DNA of 64,000 bases from contig NZ_JACOQK010000001.1 of assembly GCF_014297275.1 (NCBI RefSeq), forward strand, positions 248,001 to 312,000. Reading direction: 5' to 3'. Positions 18,623 through 27,926 of the stretch are shown one piece after another; the stretch's first letter is position 1; every line of letters starts with the position of its first letter. The stretch is from Clostridium facile. Its GTDB lineage: Bacteria; Bacillota; Clostridia; Oscillospirales; Ruminococcaceae. The notes beneath the pieces are model-generated. The model saw only the letters and a program-made list of their open reading frames with translations, searched no databases and had not been told where the DNA came from. A program made the translations under genes and the position numbers.

Positions 18623-19729
18623 TTATTTTTCCAATGGTTCTAGGGCATTATGTTGCATGAGTTGGGAAAGTACAGCAATATTCGCAGCGGCTTCTACTAC
18701 AGGTACAGCACGAACCACAATACAGGAATCATGTCTACCATGGATTACTAGTTTTTCATCTTTGTGCTGTTTGTAATCCACAGTGTCCTGTTCCTGGGAG
18801 ATTGAAGCAGTTGGTTTGATCGCCACTTTAAAATGGATTGGCATTCCTGAGGTAATGCCACCTAGAATACCGCCATGGTGGTTGGTTTTTGTTTTGACAG
18901 TATCGCCATCCATATAGAAGGGGTCATTGTGCTGGGAGCCAAGCAGTTCCGCTGCTCCAAAACCTGTACCGAACTCAATTCCACGAACAGCTGGAATGCC
19001 AAATATCATCGAAGCAATATCGTTTTCCATTCCGTCAAACATAGGAGAACCTATCCCAGCAGGTACACCTGTGACCATACACTCAATGATTCCACCAACA
19101 GAATCCAAATTTAAACGGGCTTTTTCGATTTCTACTCGCATGGAATTCCCAGCTTTTTCATCAATCACTGGAAAATCTTTGGTGCGGATAGTCAACATCT
19201 GCTCTAAATCAGGGGAAACTGTGTCAAAAGCCTGGTCTTTGACCCCATGGATAGAAAGGATATGGGCAGCACAGTAAATTCCTCTGCGTTCTAAAATTTG
19301 TTGACAAATTGCCCCTGCAAATACCAATGGTGCGGTTAAACGGCCGGAAAAATGTCCTCCACCCCGGATATCGTTTGCCCCCTGATACCGGATATCTCCG
19401 GTAAAATCCGCATGTCCTGGACGTGCCAATGTGGTGATGTTTCCATAATCTACAGAGCGGGTATTGGTATTCCGTATAACGGCACAAAGGGGGACGCCTG
19501 TGGTATGCCCATCCAGCATGCCAGAAAGGATTTCCGGTTGGTCTGCTTCGGTGCGGGGGGTAGAACCGGATTTTTTGCTGTTGGGGGCACGTCGTGCCAT
19601 AAATTGTAGCACATGGTTCATATCAATTGGTTCCCCTGGTGGCAGGTTATCCAGTACCGCACCTATGCCTACACCGTGAGATTCCCCAAAAATAGATAGT
19701 TTAATGGTTCGATTCCATATGGATGACAT
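18623..19729 (-). CDS. aroC: Chorismate synthase
   Basis: The 368-residue, FMN-dependent last shikimate-pathway enzyme converts EPSP to chorismate. Family blocks include the N-terminal FGESHGVGIG, then RRAPNSKKSGSTPRTEADQPEILSG, ANDIRGGGHFSGRLTAP, and the C-terminal RHDSCIVVRAVPVVEA. The start at ATG 19729 has an ideal SD (AGGAGGG, 7 nt away); a TTG at 19735 is too close to the SD. It overlaps the end of aroA by 29 bp, so it is translationally coupled as the last gene of aroB-aroA-aroC. Confidence 0.95.
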   Translation of the reverse strand: MSSIWNRTIKLSIFGESHGVGIGAVLDNLPPGEPIDMNHVLQFMARRAPNSKKSGSTPRTEADQPEILSGMLDGHTTGVPLCAVIRNTNTRSVDYGNITTLARPGHADFTGDIRYQGANDIRGGGHFSGRLTAPLVFAGAICQQILERRGIYCAAHILSIHGVKDQAFDTVSPDLEQMLTIRTKDFPVIDEKAGNSMRVEIEKARLNLDSVGGIIECMVTGVPAGIGSPMFDGMENDIASMIFGIPAVRGIEFGTGFGAAELLGSQHNDPFYMDGDTVKTKTNHHGGILGGITSGMPIHFKVAIKPTASISQEQDTVDYKQHKDEKLVIHGRHDSCIVVRAVPVVEAAANIAVLSQLMQHNALEPLEK

Positions 19730-20978
19730 TGACAATCCCTCCTAATGATTGGTAGTCTTGATAAAATTCAGGATAACTTTTTTGGACACTTTCCGCTGTG
19801 TTTAGCTGAACTTGTCCATCCGAGAACAGTGCTGCAATGGCGGTAGACATGGCGATTCTATGGTCGTTAAAACTATCGACATTTCCACTATGAAAACTGT
19901 CAACCCCATCGATTTCTAATTTATCTTCATAAGGGGTTAACTTTCCACCTAATGTATTTAAACAGTCAGAAATTGCTTTTAGCCGGTCGCTTTCTTTGAT
20001 TTTGAGCCGTTTTGCCCCCGTAATCCAGGATTTTCCTTGGCAGATGCTCCCTAATACCCCTAAAATAGGGACTAAATCTGGAATATCAGAAGCGTCTACT
20101 TCAAATGGTTTTAATGCCTGAGTGGCGGAAATAAGGATTCCATCTTCTTTTTGCTCTACTTTTGCGCCGCAGGATTTAATAATTGTCAGGATTTCTTTAT
20201 CCCCTTGGGAGGAATCCAGGTTTAAATCCTGTAGTAATACACTACCTTTTCCGGCGGCAGCTACTGCGAAAAACGCAGCTTGGGAGAAATCCCCCTCCAC
20301 ACGGTAATCATGGGGATGATAGCTTTGGTTTCCAGGTATCCGGTAACCGTACTCTGTTTCCATTACCTGAATACCAAACTGCTGTAGCACATCAATCGTC
20401 ATATCCGCATATGGTTTGGATTCCAGTTTTCCATTGATATGAATTTGGCTTTCTCCGTTTAATAGGGGAAGGGCAAATAGCAAGCCAGTAACAAATTGGG
20501 AGCTGATATCCCCATCAATCTGGTAGTCACCCGGCTGCAATTGTCCTGAAACCGAAAAAGGCATTGTGTTATGGTAGTCAAAGACCACGCCATTTTTAGA
20601 CATCTCGGTGAGGTAAGGGGTAATAGGCCGGGTCGGAAGCTTACCTTTTCCCAAAAAGGTACCGGATACCCCAAGGGATGAAACAATTGGGATGAAAAAC
20701 CGGAGGGTAGAACCGGATTCACAGCAATCAATGGTTGCCTGTTCCGCAAGAGACTGGATTCCCGTGACAGTTACTGTGTTTCCAGAGATGGTATATGTTG
20801 CCCCCAACGCTTTTACTGCATCTAATGTAGCGACAATGTCTTTTGAAAGGATGATATTTTCTATTTTACTGGTTCCATTTGCCAAAGCGGCAGATAAGAT
20901 AGCGCGATGGGAAAGGCTTTTAGAAGGGGGGATGGTAATTTTCCCGTCAAGTTGGGATGGTGAAAATACTACTTGCAT
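19701..20978 (-). CDS. aroA: 3-phosphoshikimate 1-carboxyvinyltransferase (EPSP synthase)
   Basis: The 425-residue enzyme transfers enolpyruvate from PEP to shikimate-3-phosphate. Signatures are PPSKSLSHRAILSAALANG near the N terminus, the CGESGSTLR-like CESGSTLRFFIP, LKIKESDRLKAI, and FNDHRIAMSTAIAAL. It starts inside the end of aroB (10-bp overlap) and its 3' end overlaps aroC. The family's usual LGNAGT motif is not seen; the nearest equivalent is ESGSTLRF, as in the class including many Gram-positive enzymes. Confidence 0.95.
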   Translation of the reverse strand: MQVVFSPSQLDGKITIPPSKSLSHRAILSAALANGTSKIENIILSKDIVATLDAVKALGATYTISGNTVTVTGIQSLAEQATIDCCESGSTLRFFIPIVSSLGVSGTFLGKGKLPTRPITPYLTEMSKNGVVFDYHNTMPFSVSGQLQPGDYQIDGDISSQFVTGLLFALPLLNGESQIHINGKLESKPYADMTIDVLQQFGIQVMETEYGYRIPGNQSYHPHDYRVEGDFSQAAFFAVAAAGKGSVLLQDLNLDSSQGDKEILTIIKSCGAKVEQKEDGILISATQALKPFEVDASDIPDLVPILGVLGSICQGKSWITGAKRLKIKESDRLKAISDCLNTLGGKLTPYEDKLEIDGVDSFHSGNVDSFNDHRIAMSTAIAALFSDGQVQLNTAESVQKSYPEFYQDYQSLGGIVNVIHMESNH

Positions 20979-22033
20979 TGATATTCTCCTGAAACAAATT
21001 TTTTGTATTCCTCTACCGTCACCCGATAGATATAGCCTTTGCCGATGGTGTGGATCAAAATCAGATTTAAGTTGCTTTTTTCTCTCTTTTTATCGTTTAA
21101 GCTGTTTTGTACCAGTTCTTCCGAAGAGAGATTCAGTTCTACTGGAAGGTGATATCGTTCACAGGCTTGTCTGATTTTTTGGGAACATCCTGCTTCGGTC
21201 AACCCATATTGTTCCGCTAGATTGGTGATAAGGCACATCCCAACAGCAACAGCCTGGCCATGGGTATAGGTTTCATAGTGATAGATTTTTTCAATGGCAT
21301 GGCCCAGGGTATGTCCAAAGTTCAATAACATCCGCTGACCACGGTCAAACTCATCCTGTTCTACTACATCCCGTTTGATGGAAATACATTCAAAAATAAT
21401 CTCTTCCAAATGGGCTTGAATATCTCCATTCAACAGGGTATCAAATAGACTTTCTGATTGAATACAGCCGTATTTGATGGCTTCTGCTACACCGTCCGCA
21501 AAAATCTCATCAGATAATGTTTTTAAGCTGTCCGGGTCGCAGAGGACTAAGCGGGGTTGATGGAATGCGCCTACTAGATTTTTGCCGGCCTCAATATCCA
21601 CTGCGGTTTTCCCGCCAACCGAGGAATCAATCTGTGCTAAGAAGGTGGTAGGGATTTGTATAAAATCAATTCCCCGTAAATAGCTGGCCGCAGCAAATCC
21701 AGCTAGATCCCCAACTACACCACCGCCCAGTGCAACAATGAAATCTTTGCGGGTGATCTGTTTTTCGGTTAAAAAGTTAAAAAGATTGGAAAGGGTTTGC
21801 ATGGATTTGGAGGATTCCCCATGAGGGAATACAAATACATCCACCAAAAAACCCTCCTGTTCTAAAGATGCCTTTACCTGTTGGGTATATAATTTGTCTA
21901 CAATATCATCTGTTACAATAACAGCATGGTCAGAATCCGTAATAGTTCGGGTATAACTGCCTGTTTGTTGGAGGATTCCCCTTTGGATATAAATCTCATA
22001 AGGAACTCCTGTTTTTACCGAGATTGTTTTCAT
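20969..22033 (-). CDS. aroB: 3-dehydroquinate synthase
   Basis: The 354-residue NAD- and metal-dependent enzyme makes dehydroquinate from DAHP. Motifs are GGGVVGDLAGFAAASYLRG (NAD/phosphate region), PTTFLAQIDSSVGGKTAVD, the metal ligand region LLNFGHTLGHAIE, and HGQAVAVGM. It is the first gene of a tight aroB-aroA-aroC operon with overlapping ends. Upstream, the SD is AGAAAGGCTG. The other shikimate genes are not in the window. Confidence 0.95.
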   Translation of the reverse strand: MKTISVKTGVPYEIYIQRGILQQTGSYTRTITDSDHAVIVTDDIVDKLYTQQVKASLEQEGFLVDVFVFPHGESSKSMQTLSNLFNFLTEKQITRKDFIVALGGGVVGDLAGFAAASYLRGIDFIQIPTTFLAQIDSSVGGKTAVDIEAGKNLVGAFHQPRLVLCDPDSLKTLSDEIFADGVAEAIKYGCIQSESLFDTLLNGDIQAHLEEIIFECISIKRDVVEQDEFDRGQRMLLNFGHTLGHAIEKIYHYETYTHGQAVAVGMCLITNLAEQYGLTEAGCSQKIRQACERYHLPVELNLSSEELVQNSLNDKKREKSNLNLILIHTIGKGYIYRVTVEEYKKFVSGEYQCK

Positions 22034-22182
22034 AGGATCGCAGCCTTTCTTCTAAGTTAAAATATGTAACAAAGATTATATATTTACATGTTACTAAAAA
22101 ATCCAAGATTCGTCAACTTGTTTCGCAGGCAATCAACCGGTTTTTTCTATTATTTTTGACGCAGCGTTCGACAGAAAAAGTG

Positions 22183-22212
22183 TTGCCAACTGTATTGGAT
22201 TGATGATATAAT
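22183..22212 (+). promoter_or_regulatory. Promoter of the DivIVA-like gene
   Basis: TTGCCA (22183-22188), an 18-bp spacer and TATAAT (22207-22212) are seen. Confidence 0.6.
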
Positions 22213-22295
22213 AAATAATTAGATTGGGTTTCTTTTTAATATAGGAAGAAAAAGAATATCACATTGGGATGGAATATTAAAGGCGGGGAACAACA

Positions 22296-23267
22296 GTGGA
22301 TTATTTGGATAGATTTAAAACAACGCCATTTGGTGGATTTAAAAAACAGGATGTTTTGGCGTTTATTGACCAAATGGTTGGGGAATATGAACAGAGGAAC
22401 AAGCAGCTGGAACAGGAATTGAACCAGACAAAAGCGGTATTGGAACAAACGAAGCAAGAATTGGAGTCCACGAAAACGAAATGCCGGGAATCCATTGTGC
22501 AAATTCAAAAATATCGGAATAAGGTTCAGAAAATGGAAGAGCAAAGTCAGTTTGAGCTGCGCCAAAAAGAGGATAAAATTGACGATGTAGAGTTAAAAAA
22601 CCGTCAGCTTTTATATAAAATCCAGGTTTATGAAGACCGTTTATCCCAGTACCAGTCCTTGGAATTGGAAAAACGTGGATTAGAACAGAAAAAGCAGGAA
22701 ATGGTAGAACAAGCAAAACAACTTTCTAGAGAAAAAACCAACCAGATGGTGCAGGAAGCCAAACAGTTAGTGGAACAGGAGTACAGCACCAGAATCCAGC
22801 AAGCGGAAGAAGATGCAGCTAAAATTGTCAAACAAGGGGAAGAAAACGCTGCTGAAGTCATGAAAAAGGCAGCTGTTTCTGTACAACAGATTGTAGAGCG
22901 CTCTAAACAGGAGTTAGATAATACCATGGTGCAATCAGAACAAAAAGCCAACGAGATTATTAAACACGCTAACGAGACGGCAAAACAGATTATTGCGGAT
23001 GCTGCTGGCAAACAGCTGGAACGCCATGCGCCCAAAATTAAAGTAGACCCTAAAACACAGGAACGGTTCCGCCAGGACTTAGAGGCGTTACAGCGGAACC
23101 TGGAAAAAGAAGTGAGCGAAGCTGTTTCCCATTTGGATAGCGCTACTGAGTCTGTGCAAACCGCAAAGGATAAAATGGAAAATTTGACAATTACCACCAA
23201 AGGTACGCCATCGGTTACCGAGGCAACCAAAAAATACAAAAAAGCAATTAAAAAATTTTTAAAGTAG
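22296..23267 (+). CDS. DivIVA-domain-like coiled-coil protein
   Basis: The 323-residue, highly charged Gln/Glu/Lys-rich protein starts at GTG with GGCGGGG upstream. The first ~30 residues (LDRFKTTPFGGFKKQDVLAFIDQMVGEYE) have the shape of a DivIVA/GpsB N-terminal membrane-binding domain: a short loop with Phe/Gly, then a helix. Residues 35-270 are predicted coiled coil with heptads and Ala/Glu-rich stretches. The basic C terminus ends with KKYKKAIKKFLK. It is likely a polar or septal scaffold; the precise role is unknown. A fumarase-type beta subunit gene follows 9 bp later, an unusual partner. Confidence 0.7.
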   Translation: MDYLDRFKTTPFGGFKKQDVLAFIDQMVGEYEQRNKQLEQELNQTKAVLEQTKQELESTKTKCRESIVQIQKYRNKVQKMEEQSQFELRQKEDKIDDVELKNRQLLYKIQVYEDRLSQYQSLELEKRGLEQKKQEMVEQAKQLSREKTNQMVQEAKQLVEQEYSTRIQQAEEDAAKIVKQGEENAAEVMKKAAVSVQQIVERSKQELDNTMVQSEQKANEIIKHANETAKQIIADAAGKQLERHAPKIKVDPKTQERFRQDLEALQRNLEKEVSEAVSHLDSATESVQTAKDKMENLTITTKGTPSVTEATKKYKKAIKKFLK

Positions 23268-23276
23268 GGAAGTACA

Positions 23277-23807
23277 ATGGCAGAATATCATATTACAACA
23301 GAACAATTAAAAGAATTTGCGCCAACATTAAATGTAAGGGATCGGGTTTATCTCTCTGGGGTGGTTTATACCTCCCGTGATGCCGCGCACAAAAGGATAT
23401 TTGAATATATGGAGCAGGGAAAAGAACTTCCATTCCGAATGGATGGCGCGGTCATCTATTATGCAGGGCCAACTCCTGCGAAACCAGGTATGGCAATTGG
23501 ATCGTGTGGTCCTACTACTTCGAGCAGGATGGATCGTTTTGCTCCAAAATTATTGGACATGGGTCTAGCGGCTATGGTTGGAAAAGGGGAGCGCAACCAG
23601 GAAGTAATTGATTCGATTATCCGGAACCAGGCAGTTTATCTTTGTGCAATTGGTGGAGCTGGTGCGTTGGCATGCAAACACATTACTTCTTGTAAAGTAA
23701 TTGCGTTTGATGACCTTGGCTGTGAGTCGGTAAAAGAATTGATATTTGATGAATTCCCTCTAACCGTGACGATTGACTGCCACGGAGGCAATATTTTTGA
23801 ACATTAG
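23277..23807 (+). CDS. Class I fumarate hydratase / tartrate dehydratase beta-type subunit
   Basis: The 176-residue protein corresponds to the C-terminal (beta) domain of class I Fe-S fumarases, or TtdB-like beta subunits. Seen are LSGVVYTSRDAAHKR, AVIYYAGPTPAKPGMAIGSCGPTTSSRMD, MVGKGERN, YLCAIGGAGALACKHI, and FDDLGCESVKELIFDEFPLTVTID. It would complete an active hydro-lyase with an alpha subunit carrying the [4Fe-4S] cluster. The alpha gene normally sits immediately upstream, but here the neighbour is the DivIVA-like gene. The exact substrate cannot be assigned. A terminator follows. Confidence 0.85.
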   Translation: MAEYHITTEQLKEFAPTLNVRDRVYLSGVVYTSRDAAHKRIFEYMEQGKELPFRMDGAVIYYAGPTPAKPGMAIGSCGPTTSSRMDRFAPKLLDMGLAAMVGKGERNQEVIDSIIRNQAVYLCAIGGAGALACKHITSCKVIAFDDLGCESVKELIFDEFPLTVTIDCHGGNIFEH

Positions 23808-23817
23808 AATATAGAAC

Positions 23818-23847
23818 ACCCGTCCTGGAAAAGGATGGGTATTTTTT
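23818..23847 (+). terminator. Terminator after the fumarase-type beta subunit; rest of gap empty
   Basis: A 9-bp stem (23818-23826 with 23832-23840, one G-T) is followed by ATTTTTTG. The next 580 bp up to the promoter at 24431 are AT-rich and I see no gene or known RNA in them. Confidence 0.8.
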
Positions 23848-24430
23848 GTTTTATGTAACTCTCCTGTCACATTTTGAACTACTGCCTATTTTTTACTGAC
23901 CACAGGTAATATGTAGTACATTCGGCAACTGCTTTTGCAAAAGAATATTTTACAGACATTTCTCGTTTTGTAGCTGTTTGACATCAGATAGGATTTTAAA
24001 TTTGATGTTTTTAAAGAAAAATATAAACTTTCTGTCCAATCTGCTCATCATGGGGAGATTAACGTTAACATAGAGTAAAAGATGTATTTGGCAAAAGCAA
24101 TTTTTTATAGTAGCTGTTTTACAAAATATTATGGAGAACAACTATTTATAGTATATAATTATAATTCATGAAAACTGGATTTGAATCGCGACTTATCTTA
24201 GCTGATAATAGATCTTCTATTCTCTATCAACTCCATTTGTAGTTTGATTGATATCTCTTGCGGTTTCGTTGAATGATTATGAAAAATCAATTGCATATCG
24301 TTATGGAAAAAAACAGTGGATCATTAAAAAAACATAGAAATAAACGGAAATATTTCTTTTGATATCAGGAATATAAAATGAAAAATGAATGAAGCTCTTT
24401 GTATAAATTGCAAATTTCGCAGGTTTTTCC

Positions 24431-24459
24431 TTGACATCTTCTCTTAAAACCTCTAAAAT
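24431..24459 (+). promoter_or_regulatory. Promoter of the MurR/RpiR gene
   Basis: TTGACA (24431-24436), a 17-bp spacer and TAAAAT (24454-24459) lie 31 bp before the start codon. Confidence 0.8.
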
Positions 24460-24489
24460 AAAATAAGATTAAACTTGGGAGGTTATGTG

Positions 24490-25374
24490 ATGGAAAAGGA
24501 TCTGCTGGAACTAATAGAATTAAATATGGGCAGTTTTTCCAAAGGGCAAAAATTAATTGCCAACTATATCCTCAATCATTATGATAAAGCAGCGTTCATG
24601 ACTGCTGCAAAATTAGGCGCCACTGTTGGCGTCAGCGAATCCACAGTAGTGCGTTTTGCAACAGAGATTGGTTTTGATGGATATCCAAAACTGCAAAAGG
24701 CATTGCACGAAATGATTCGCAACCGCCTTACCTCTGTACAGAGGATCCAAGTGACTGATGAACAGATTGGCCAGGATGATGTACTGGATAAAGTCTTAAA
24801 TCTGGATATTGAAAAGATCCGTAAAACATTGGAAGAAACATCCCGGAAAGATTTTGAACGGGCGGTAGACAGTATTGTAAACGCAGAAACTATTTATATT
24901 ATAGGTACTAGGAGCGCAGCTCCGTTAGCCAGTTTTATGTGGTTTTATTTTAATCAGATGTTTAAACATGTCCGTTTGGTGCAGACTACCAGCGTTAGTG
25001 AAATGTTTGAGCAGATTATGCGAATTGAACCACAAGATGTATTGATCGGAATCAGTTTTCCTAGATATTCCAACAATACAGTAAAAGCGTTCCGCTATGC
25101 GAAAGATTGTGGCGGTACAGTTGTGGCAATTACAGATAGTCCTAAATCCCCTTTGGCAAAAAAAGCGGATAGCTTATTGCTGGCGAGAAGTGATATGGTT
25201 TCTTTTATTGATAGCTTAGTGGCACCATTGAGTTTGGTTAACGCTTTAGTGGTTGCTGTTGGATTGAAAAAGCGAGAAGAAATTTCTACTACCTATCAGA
25301 AATTAGAGTATATTTGGGATGAATACCAAGTATATGCGAAGAATAGAGAGAAGATGGAAAACAAAGACATCTAA
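24490..25374 (+). CDS. MurR/RpiR family transcriptional regulator
   Basis: The 294-residue protein has an N-terminal RpiR-type HTH (residues ~1-75, with AAKLGATVGVSESTVVRFATEIGFDGYPKLQ) and a C-terminal SIS sugar-phosphate-binding domain (about 125-255; YIIGTRSAAPLA, DVLIGISFPRYS, AITDSPKSPLAK). It should sense a phosphosugar or amino-sugar phosphate. The start at ATG 24490 has GGGAGG 7 nt upstream; the in-frame TTG at 24475 is rejected. The next gene begins 14 bp downstream, so it may be the first gene of the yhiN-like/cmk/plsC/ispH-rpsA run. The regulated target is not evident. Confidence 0.87.
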   Translation: MEKDLLELIELNMGSFSKGQKLIANYILNHYDKAAFMTAAKLGATVGVSESTVVRFATEIGFDGYPKLQKALHEMIRNRLTSVQRIQVTDEQIGQDDVLDKVLNLDIEKIRKTLEETSRKDFERAVDSIVNAETIYIIGTRSAAPLASFMWFYFNQMFKHVRLVQTTSVSEMFEQIMRIEPQDVLIGISFPRYSNNTVKAFRYAKDCGGTVVAITDSPKSPLAKKADSLLLARSDMVSFIDSLVAPLSLVNALVVAVGLKKREEISTTYQKLEYIWDEYQVYAKNREKMENKDI

Positions 25375-25388
25375 AAGGAGTTATTCGG

Positions 25389-26621
25389 ATGGCAGATCTT
25401 GTAGTAATTGGTGGAGGGGCAGCAGGTTTGATGGCTGCCAGTACAGCTGCAATATATGGCAAACAGGTAGTCCTATTAGAGCGAAATGACCGTGTTGGTA
25501 AAAAAATACTGATTACAGGAAAAGGCCGATGCAATGTTACTAATAACAGTGATTTACAAAATCTGATTGCCCACGTCCCGAAAAACGGAAAGTTTTTGTA
25601 CAGCGCTTTTTCCCAATTTAGTGCGGAAGACGCTATTTCTTTTTTTGAAAGCCTTGGCGTTCCCTTAAAAACAGAACGTGGAAATCGTGTATTTCCGGTT
25701 TCTGACCGTGCTGGCGATATTGTTTCCTGTTTGGAACGGTATTGCAAAGATTGTGGAGTTAAACTACTTCATAAACGGGCAAAAAAAGTACTGACTGAAA
25801 AAAATAAAATTGTTGGTGTGAAAACGACGACAGAGGAAGTAATTCCCTGTCATGCTGTTGTGGTCGCAACGGGAGGAAAATCCTATCCAAGGACTGGTTC
25901 CACAGGGGATGGGTATTTGATTGCCGAAAAATTGGGGCATCGTATTACACCGGTAACTGCTTCTTTAGTACCAATTGAAACCAACCCGCAGGATGGCTGC
26001 AAGGAAATGATGGGACTATCCTTGCGGAATGTTATCTTAACTGTGACAAAAACAGGTTCAAAACAGGTTGTTTATTCTCAAATGGGAGAGATGCTGTTTA
26101 CCCATTTCGGAATTTCTGGACCATTAGTGCTGTCCGCAAGCTCTCATATGAGGGAGATGCAGTCAGGAAAATATCAGATGGAAATCGATCTAAAACCAGC
26201 ACTTTCCCCAGAACAGTTAGATGCCAGGCTCATCCGAGATTTTTCTGAAAAATCCAACAAGGATTTTATTAATTTGTTGCGTGGATTGCTTCCGGCAAAA
26301 ATGGTACCTGTTATGGCAAAACGCAGTGGAATTCCGTTTGATTTAAAAGGAAATCAGATTACCCGTGAAATGAGAGAGCGTCTATGCTATTTGTTCAAAC
26401 ATTTTGAGCTGACACCGGAACGGTTTCGCCCAGTGGAAGAAGCGATTATTACTTCTGGTGGAGTGGATGTTTCCCAGGTGAACCCTAAAACAATGGAATC
26501 TAAGATACAGTCAGGGTTATATTTTGCTGGGGAAATTTTAGATGTAGATGCTTATACAGGTGGGTATAATTTACAGATCGCATGGTCTACTGGCTATTTG
26601 GCTGGGTTAAATGCGGAATAA
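25389..26621 (+). CDS. HI0933/YhiN-family flavoprotein (NAD(P)/FAD-dependent oxidoreductase)
   Basis: The 410-residue flavoprotein opens with the FAD dinucleotide fold VVIGGGAAGLMAASTAA and the family motif DRVGKKILITGKGRCNVTN. TGGKSYPRTGSTGDGY and the C-terminal GEILDVDAYTGGYNLQIAWSTGYLAG are hallmarks of the HI0933/YhiN/BaiN group. Members include BaiN-type reductases, but most, including this one, have no proven substrate. It commonly precedes cmk-plsC-ispH in Clostridia, as here. The SD AAAGGAG is 9 nt before the ATG. Confidence 0.85.
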   Translation: MADLVVIGGGAAGLMAASTAAIYGKQVVLLERNDRVGKKILITGKGRCNVTNNSDLQNLIAHVPKNGKFLYSAFSQFSAEDAISFFESLGVPLKTERGNRVFPVSDRAGDIVSCLERYCKDCGVKLLHKRAKKVLTEKNKIVGVKTTTEEVIPCHAVVVATGGKSYPRTGSTGDGYLIAEKLGHRITPVTASLVPIETNPQDGCKEMMGLSLRNVILTVTKTGSKQVVYSQMGEMLFTHFGISGPLVLSASSHMREMQSGKYQMEIDLKPALSPEQLDARLIRDFSEKSNKDFINLLRGLLPAKMVPVMAKRSGIPFDLKGNQITREMRERLCYLFKHFELTPERFRPVEEAIITSGGVDVSQVNPKTMESKIQSGLYFAGEILDVDAYTGGYNLQIAWSTGYLAGLNAE

Positions 26622-26637
26622 GAAAGGGAGAAATAAA

Positions 26638-27303
26638 ATGGTTTCAATCGCGATTGACGGACCTGCCGGTGCTGGAAAAAGTACGATTGCCCGAGCAGCT
26701 TCGAAAGAATTGGGATATATCTATGTAGATACCGGTGCGTTGTATCGTTCTATTGGATTATACATGATTCGGCATGGAATTTCATTACAGGATGCAGAAG
26801 CAATTGCTTTCAATGTGGAAAATGTTCAAATTGAGCTGAAGTTTATTCAAGGGGAGCAACGGGTCTTTTTGGGAGAAGAAGATGTTTCTGACCTGATCCG
26901 CACACCGGAGGTTTCTATGGCCGCTTCCGCTGTTTCCGCCGTCCCTAAAGTACGCCAGTTCCTGTTGGATTTACAAAAAGATATGGCAAAGAAAAACAAT
27001 GTGGTGATGGACGGCCGTGATATTGGTACAGTGGTATTGCCAAACGCCGATGTTAAAATCTTTTTGACTGCTTCCGCAGAGGAACGTGCTAAACGTCGCT
27101 GTAAGGAGTTGGAAGAAAAAGGACAGGCTGTTTCTTACCAGGAGGTTTTAACGGATATTCAACAAAGGGACTACAATGATTCGCATCGGGAAATAGCACC
27201 ATTAAAACAGGCGGAAGACGCTGTCTTATTGGATACATCCCATTTGGATTTACAGCAATCCATCCAGGCTTTATTGGATTTGGTAAAAAATAAATTGAAC
27301 TAA
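26638..27303 (+). CDS. cmk: Cytidylate kinase
   Basis: The 221-residue (d)CMP kinase has the P-loop IDGPAGAGKSTIAR at the N terminus, VDTGALYRSIG for CMP binding, VMDGRDIGTVVLPNADVKIFLTAS, and the RRCKEL lid. The start is ATG 26638, preceded by AAAGGGAG; an in-frame ATG at 26611 overlaps the previous gene and includes the SD. It is part of the yhiN-like/cmk/plsC/ispH-rpsA operon. Confidence 0.95.
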   Translation: MVSIAIDGPAGAGKSTIARAASKELGYIYVDTGALYRSIGLYMIRHGISLQDAEAIAFNVENVQIELKFIQGEQRVFLGEEDVSDLIRTPEVSMAASAVSAVPKVRQFLLDLQKDMAKKNNVVMDGRDIGTVVLPNADVKIFLTASAEERAKRRCKELEEKGQAVSYQEVLTDIQQRDYNDSHREIAPLKQAEDAVLLDTSHLDLQQSIQALLDLVKNKLN

Positions 27304-27318
27304 CAGAAGGAATCAATT

Positions 27319-27915
27319 ATGGGCTTTTATGAATTTGGACAGAAAGTATTAAATGTGTTGTTCCCTATCTTTTACCGGATTAAAGTAGAAGGGATAGAGA
27401 ATGTACCAGACCATGGCTTTATTATGGTGTGTAACCATCAGTCTTATTTGGATCCTCCATTATTGGCATTGAAACTAAAAAAACGTAGGCTTACTTTTAT
27501 GGCGAAAGAGGAGTTGTTCCATAAGCCAATTTTGGCTCCTATTATTCGTAAATTAGGAGCATTTCCTGTTTCTAGAGGGAAAGGGGATACTGCTGCTTTT
27601 GACCAGGCTTTGGAAACAATTAAAGAGGGAAAGATTCTGGCTTTATTTCCAGAAGGGACCCGTTCCAAAACAGGGGAACTGTTAAAGCCAAAATCCGGTG
27701 CGGCAATGATCGCTTGTAAAACCGGCGCTGTTGTAGTACCAGCGGCAATTACTTATAGTACCTTAAAACACCGTCCTGGAACAAAAGTTACCATCCGTTA
27801 TGGAACCCCAATTCCCAGTGAAGATCTTCATTTGGGAGAACAACCAGCACCTGCTGAGATTAAAGCTGCCAGCCGAATGATTATGGACCATATTGCGGAA
27901 CTGCATTATCAGTGA
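27319..27915 (+). CDS. plsC: 1-acyl-sn-glycerol-3-phosphate acyltransferase
   Basis: The 198-residue PlsC-type acyltransferase has the catalytic HX4D motif in CNHQSYLDPP, the phosphate-binding FPEGTRSKTGEL block, and the downstream VPAAI segment. It makes phosphatidic acid at the inner face of the membrane. Length fits the short Firmicute form. It starts 15 bp after cmk with AGAAGGAA as SD, and ispH-rpsA follows 11 bp after its stop. Confidence 0.93.
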   Translation: MGFYEFGQKVLNVLFPIFYRIKVEGIENVPDHGFIMVCNHQSYLDPPLLALKLKKRRLTFMAKEELFHKPILAPIIRKLGAFPVSRGKGDTAAFDQALETIKEGKILALFPEGTRSKTGELLKPKSGAAMIACKTGAVVVPAAITYSTLKHRPGTKVTIRYGTPIPSEDLHLGEQPAPAEIKAASRMIMDHIAELHYQ

Positions 27916-27926
27916 GGAAAAGGGCT

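Noticed and set aside
22628..23239. 203-codon minus-strand ORF opposite the DivIVA-like gene
   Set aside because: Its Ser/Cys/Ala-rich translation is the complement of a Glu/Gln/Lys-rich coiled coil; a shadow ORF.
23950..24141. 63-codon minus-strand ORF in the gap before the MurR/RpiR gene
   Set aside because: It has no SD, low-complexity Lys/Phe/Ile composition and AT-rich background; a chance ORF.
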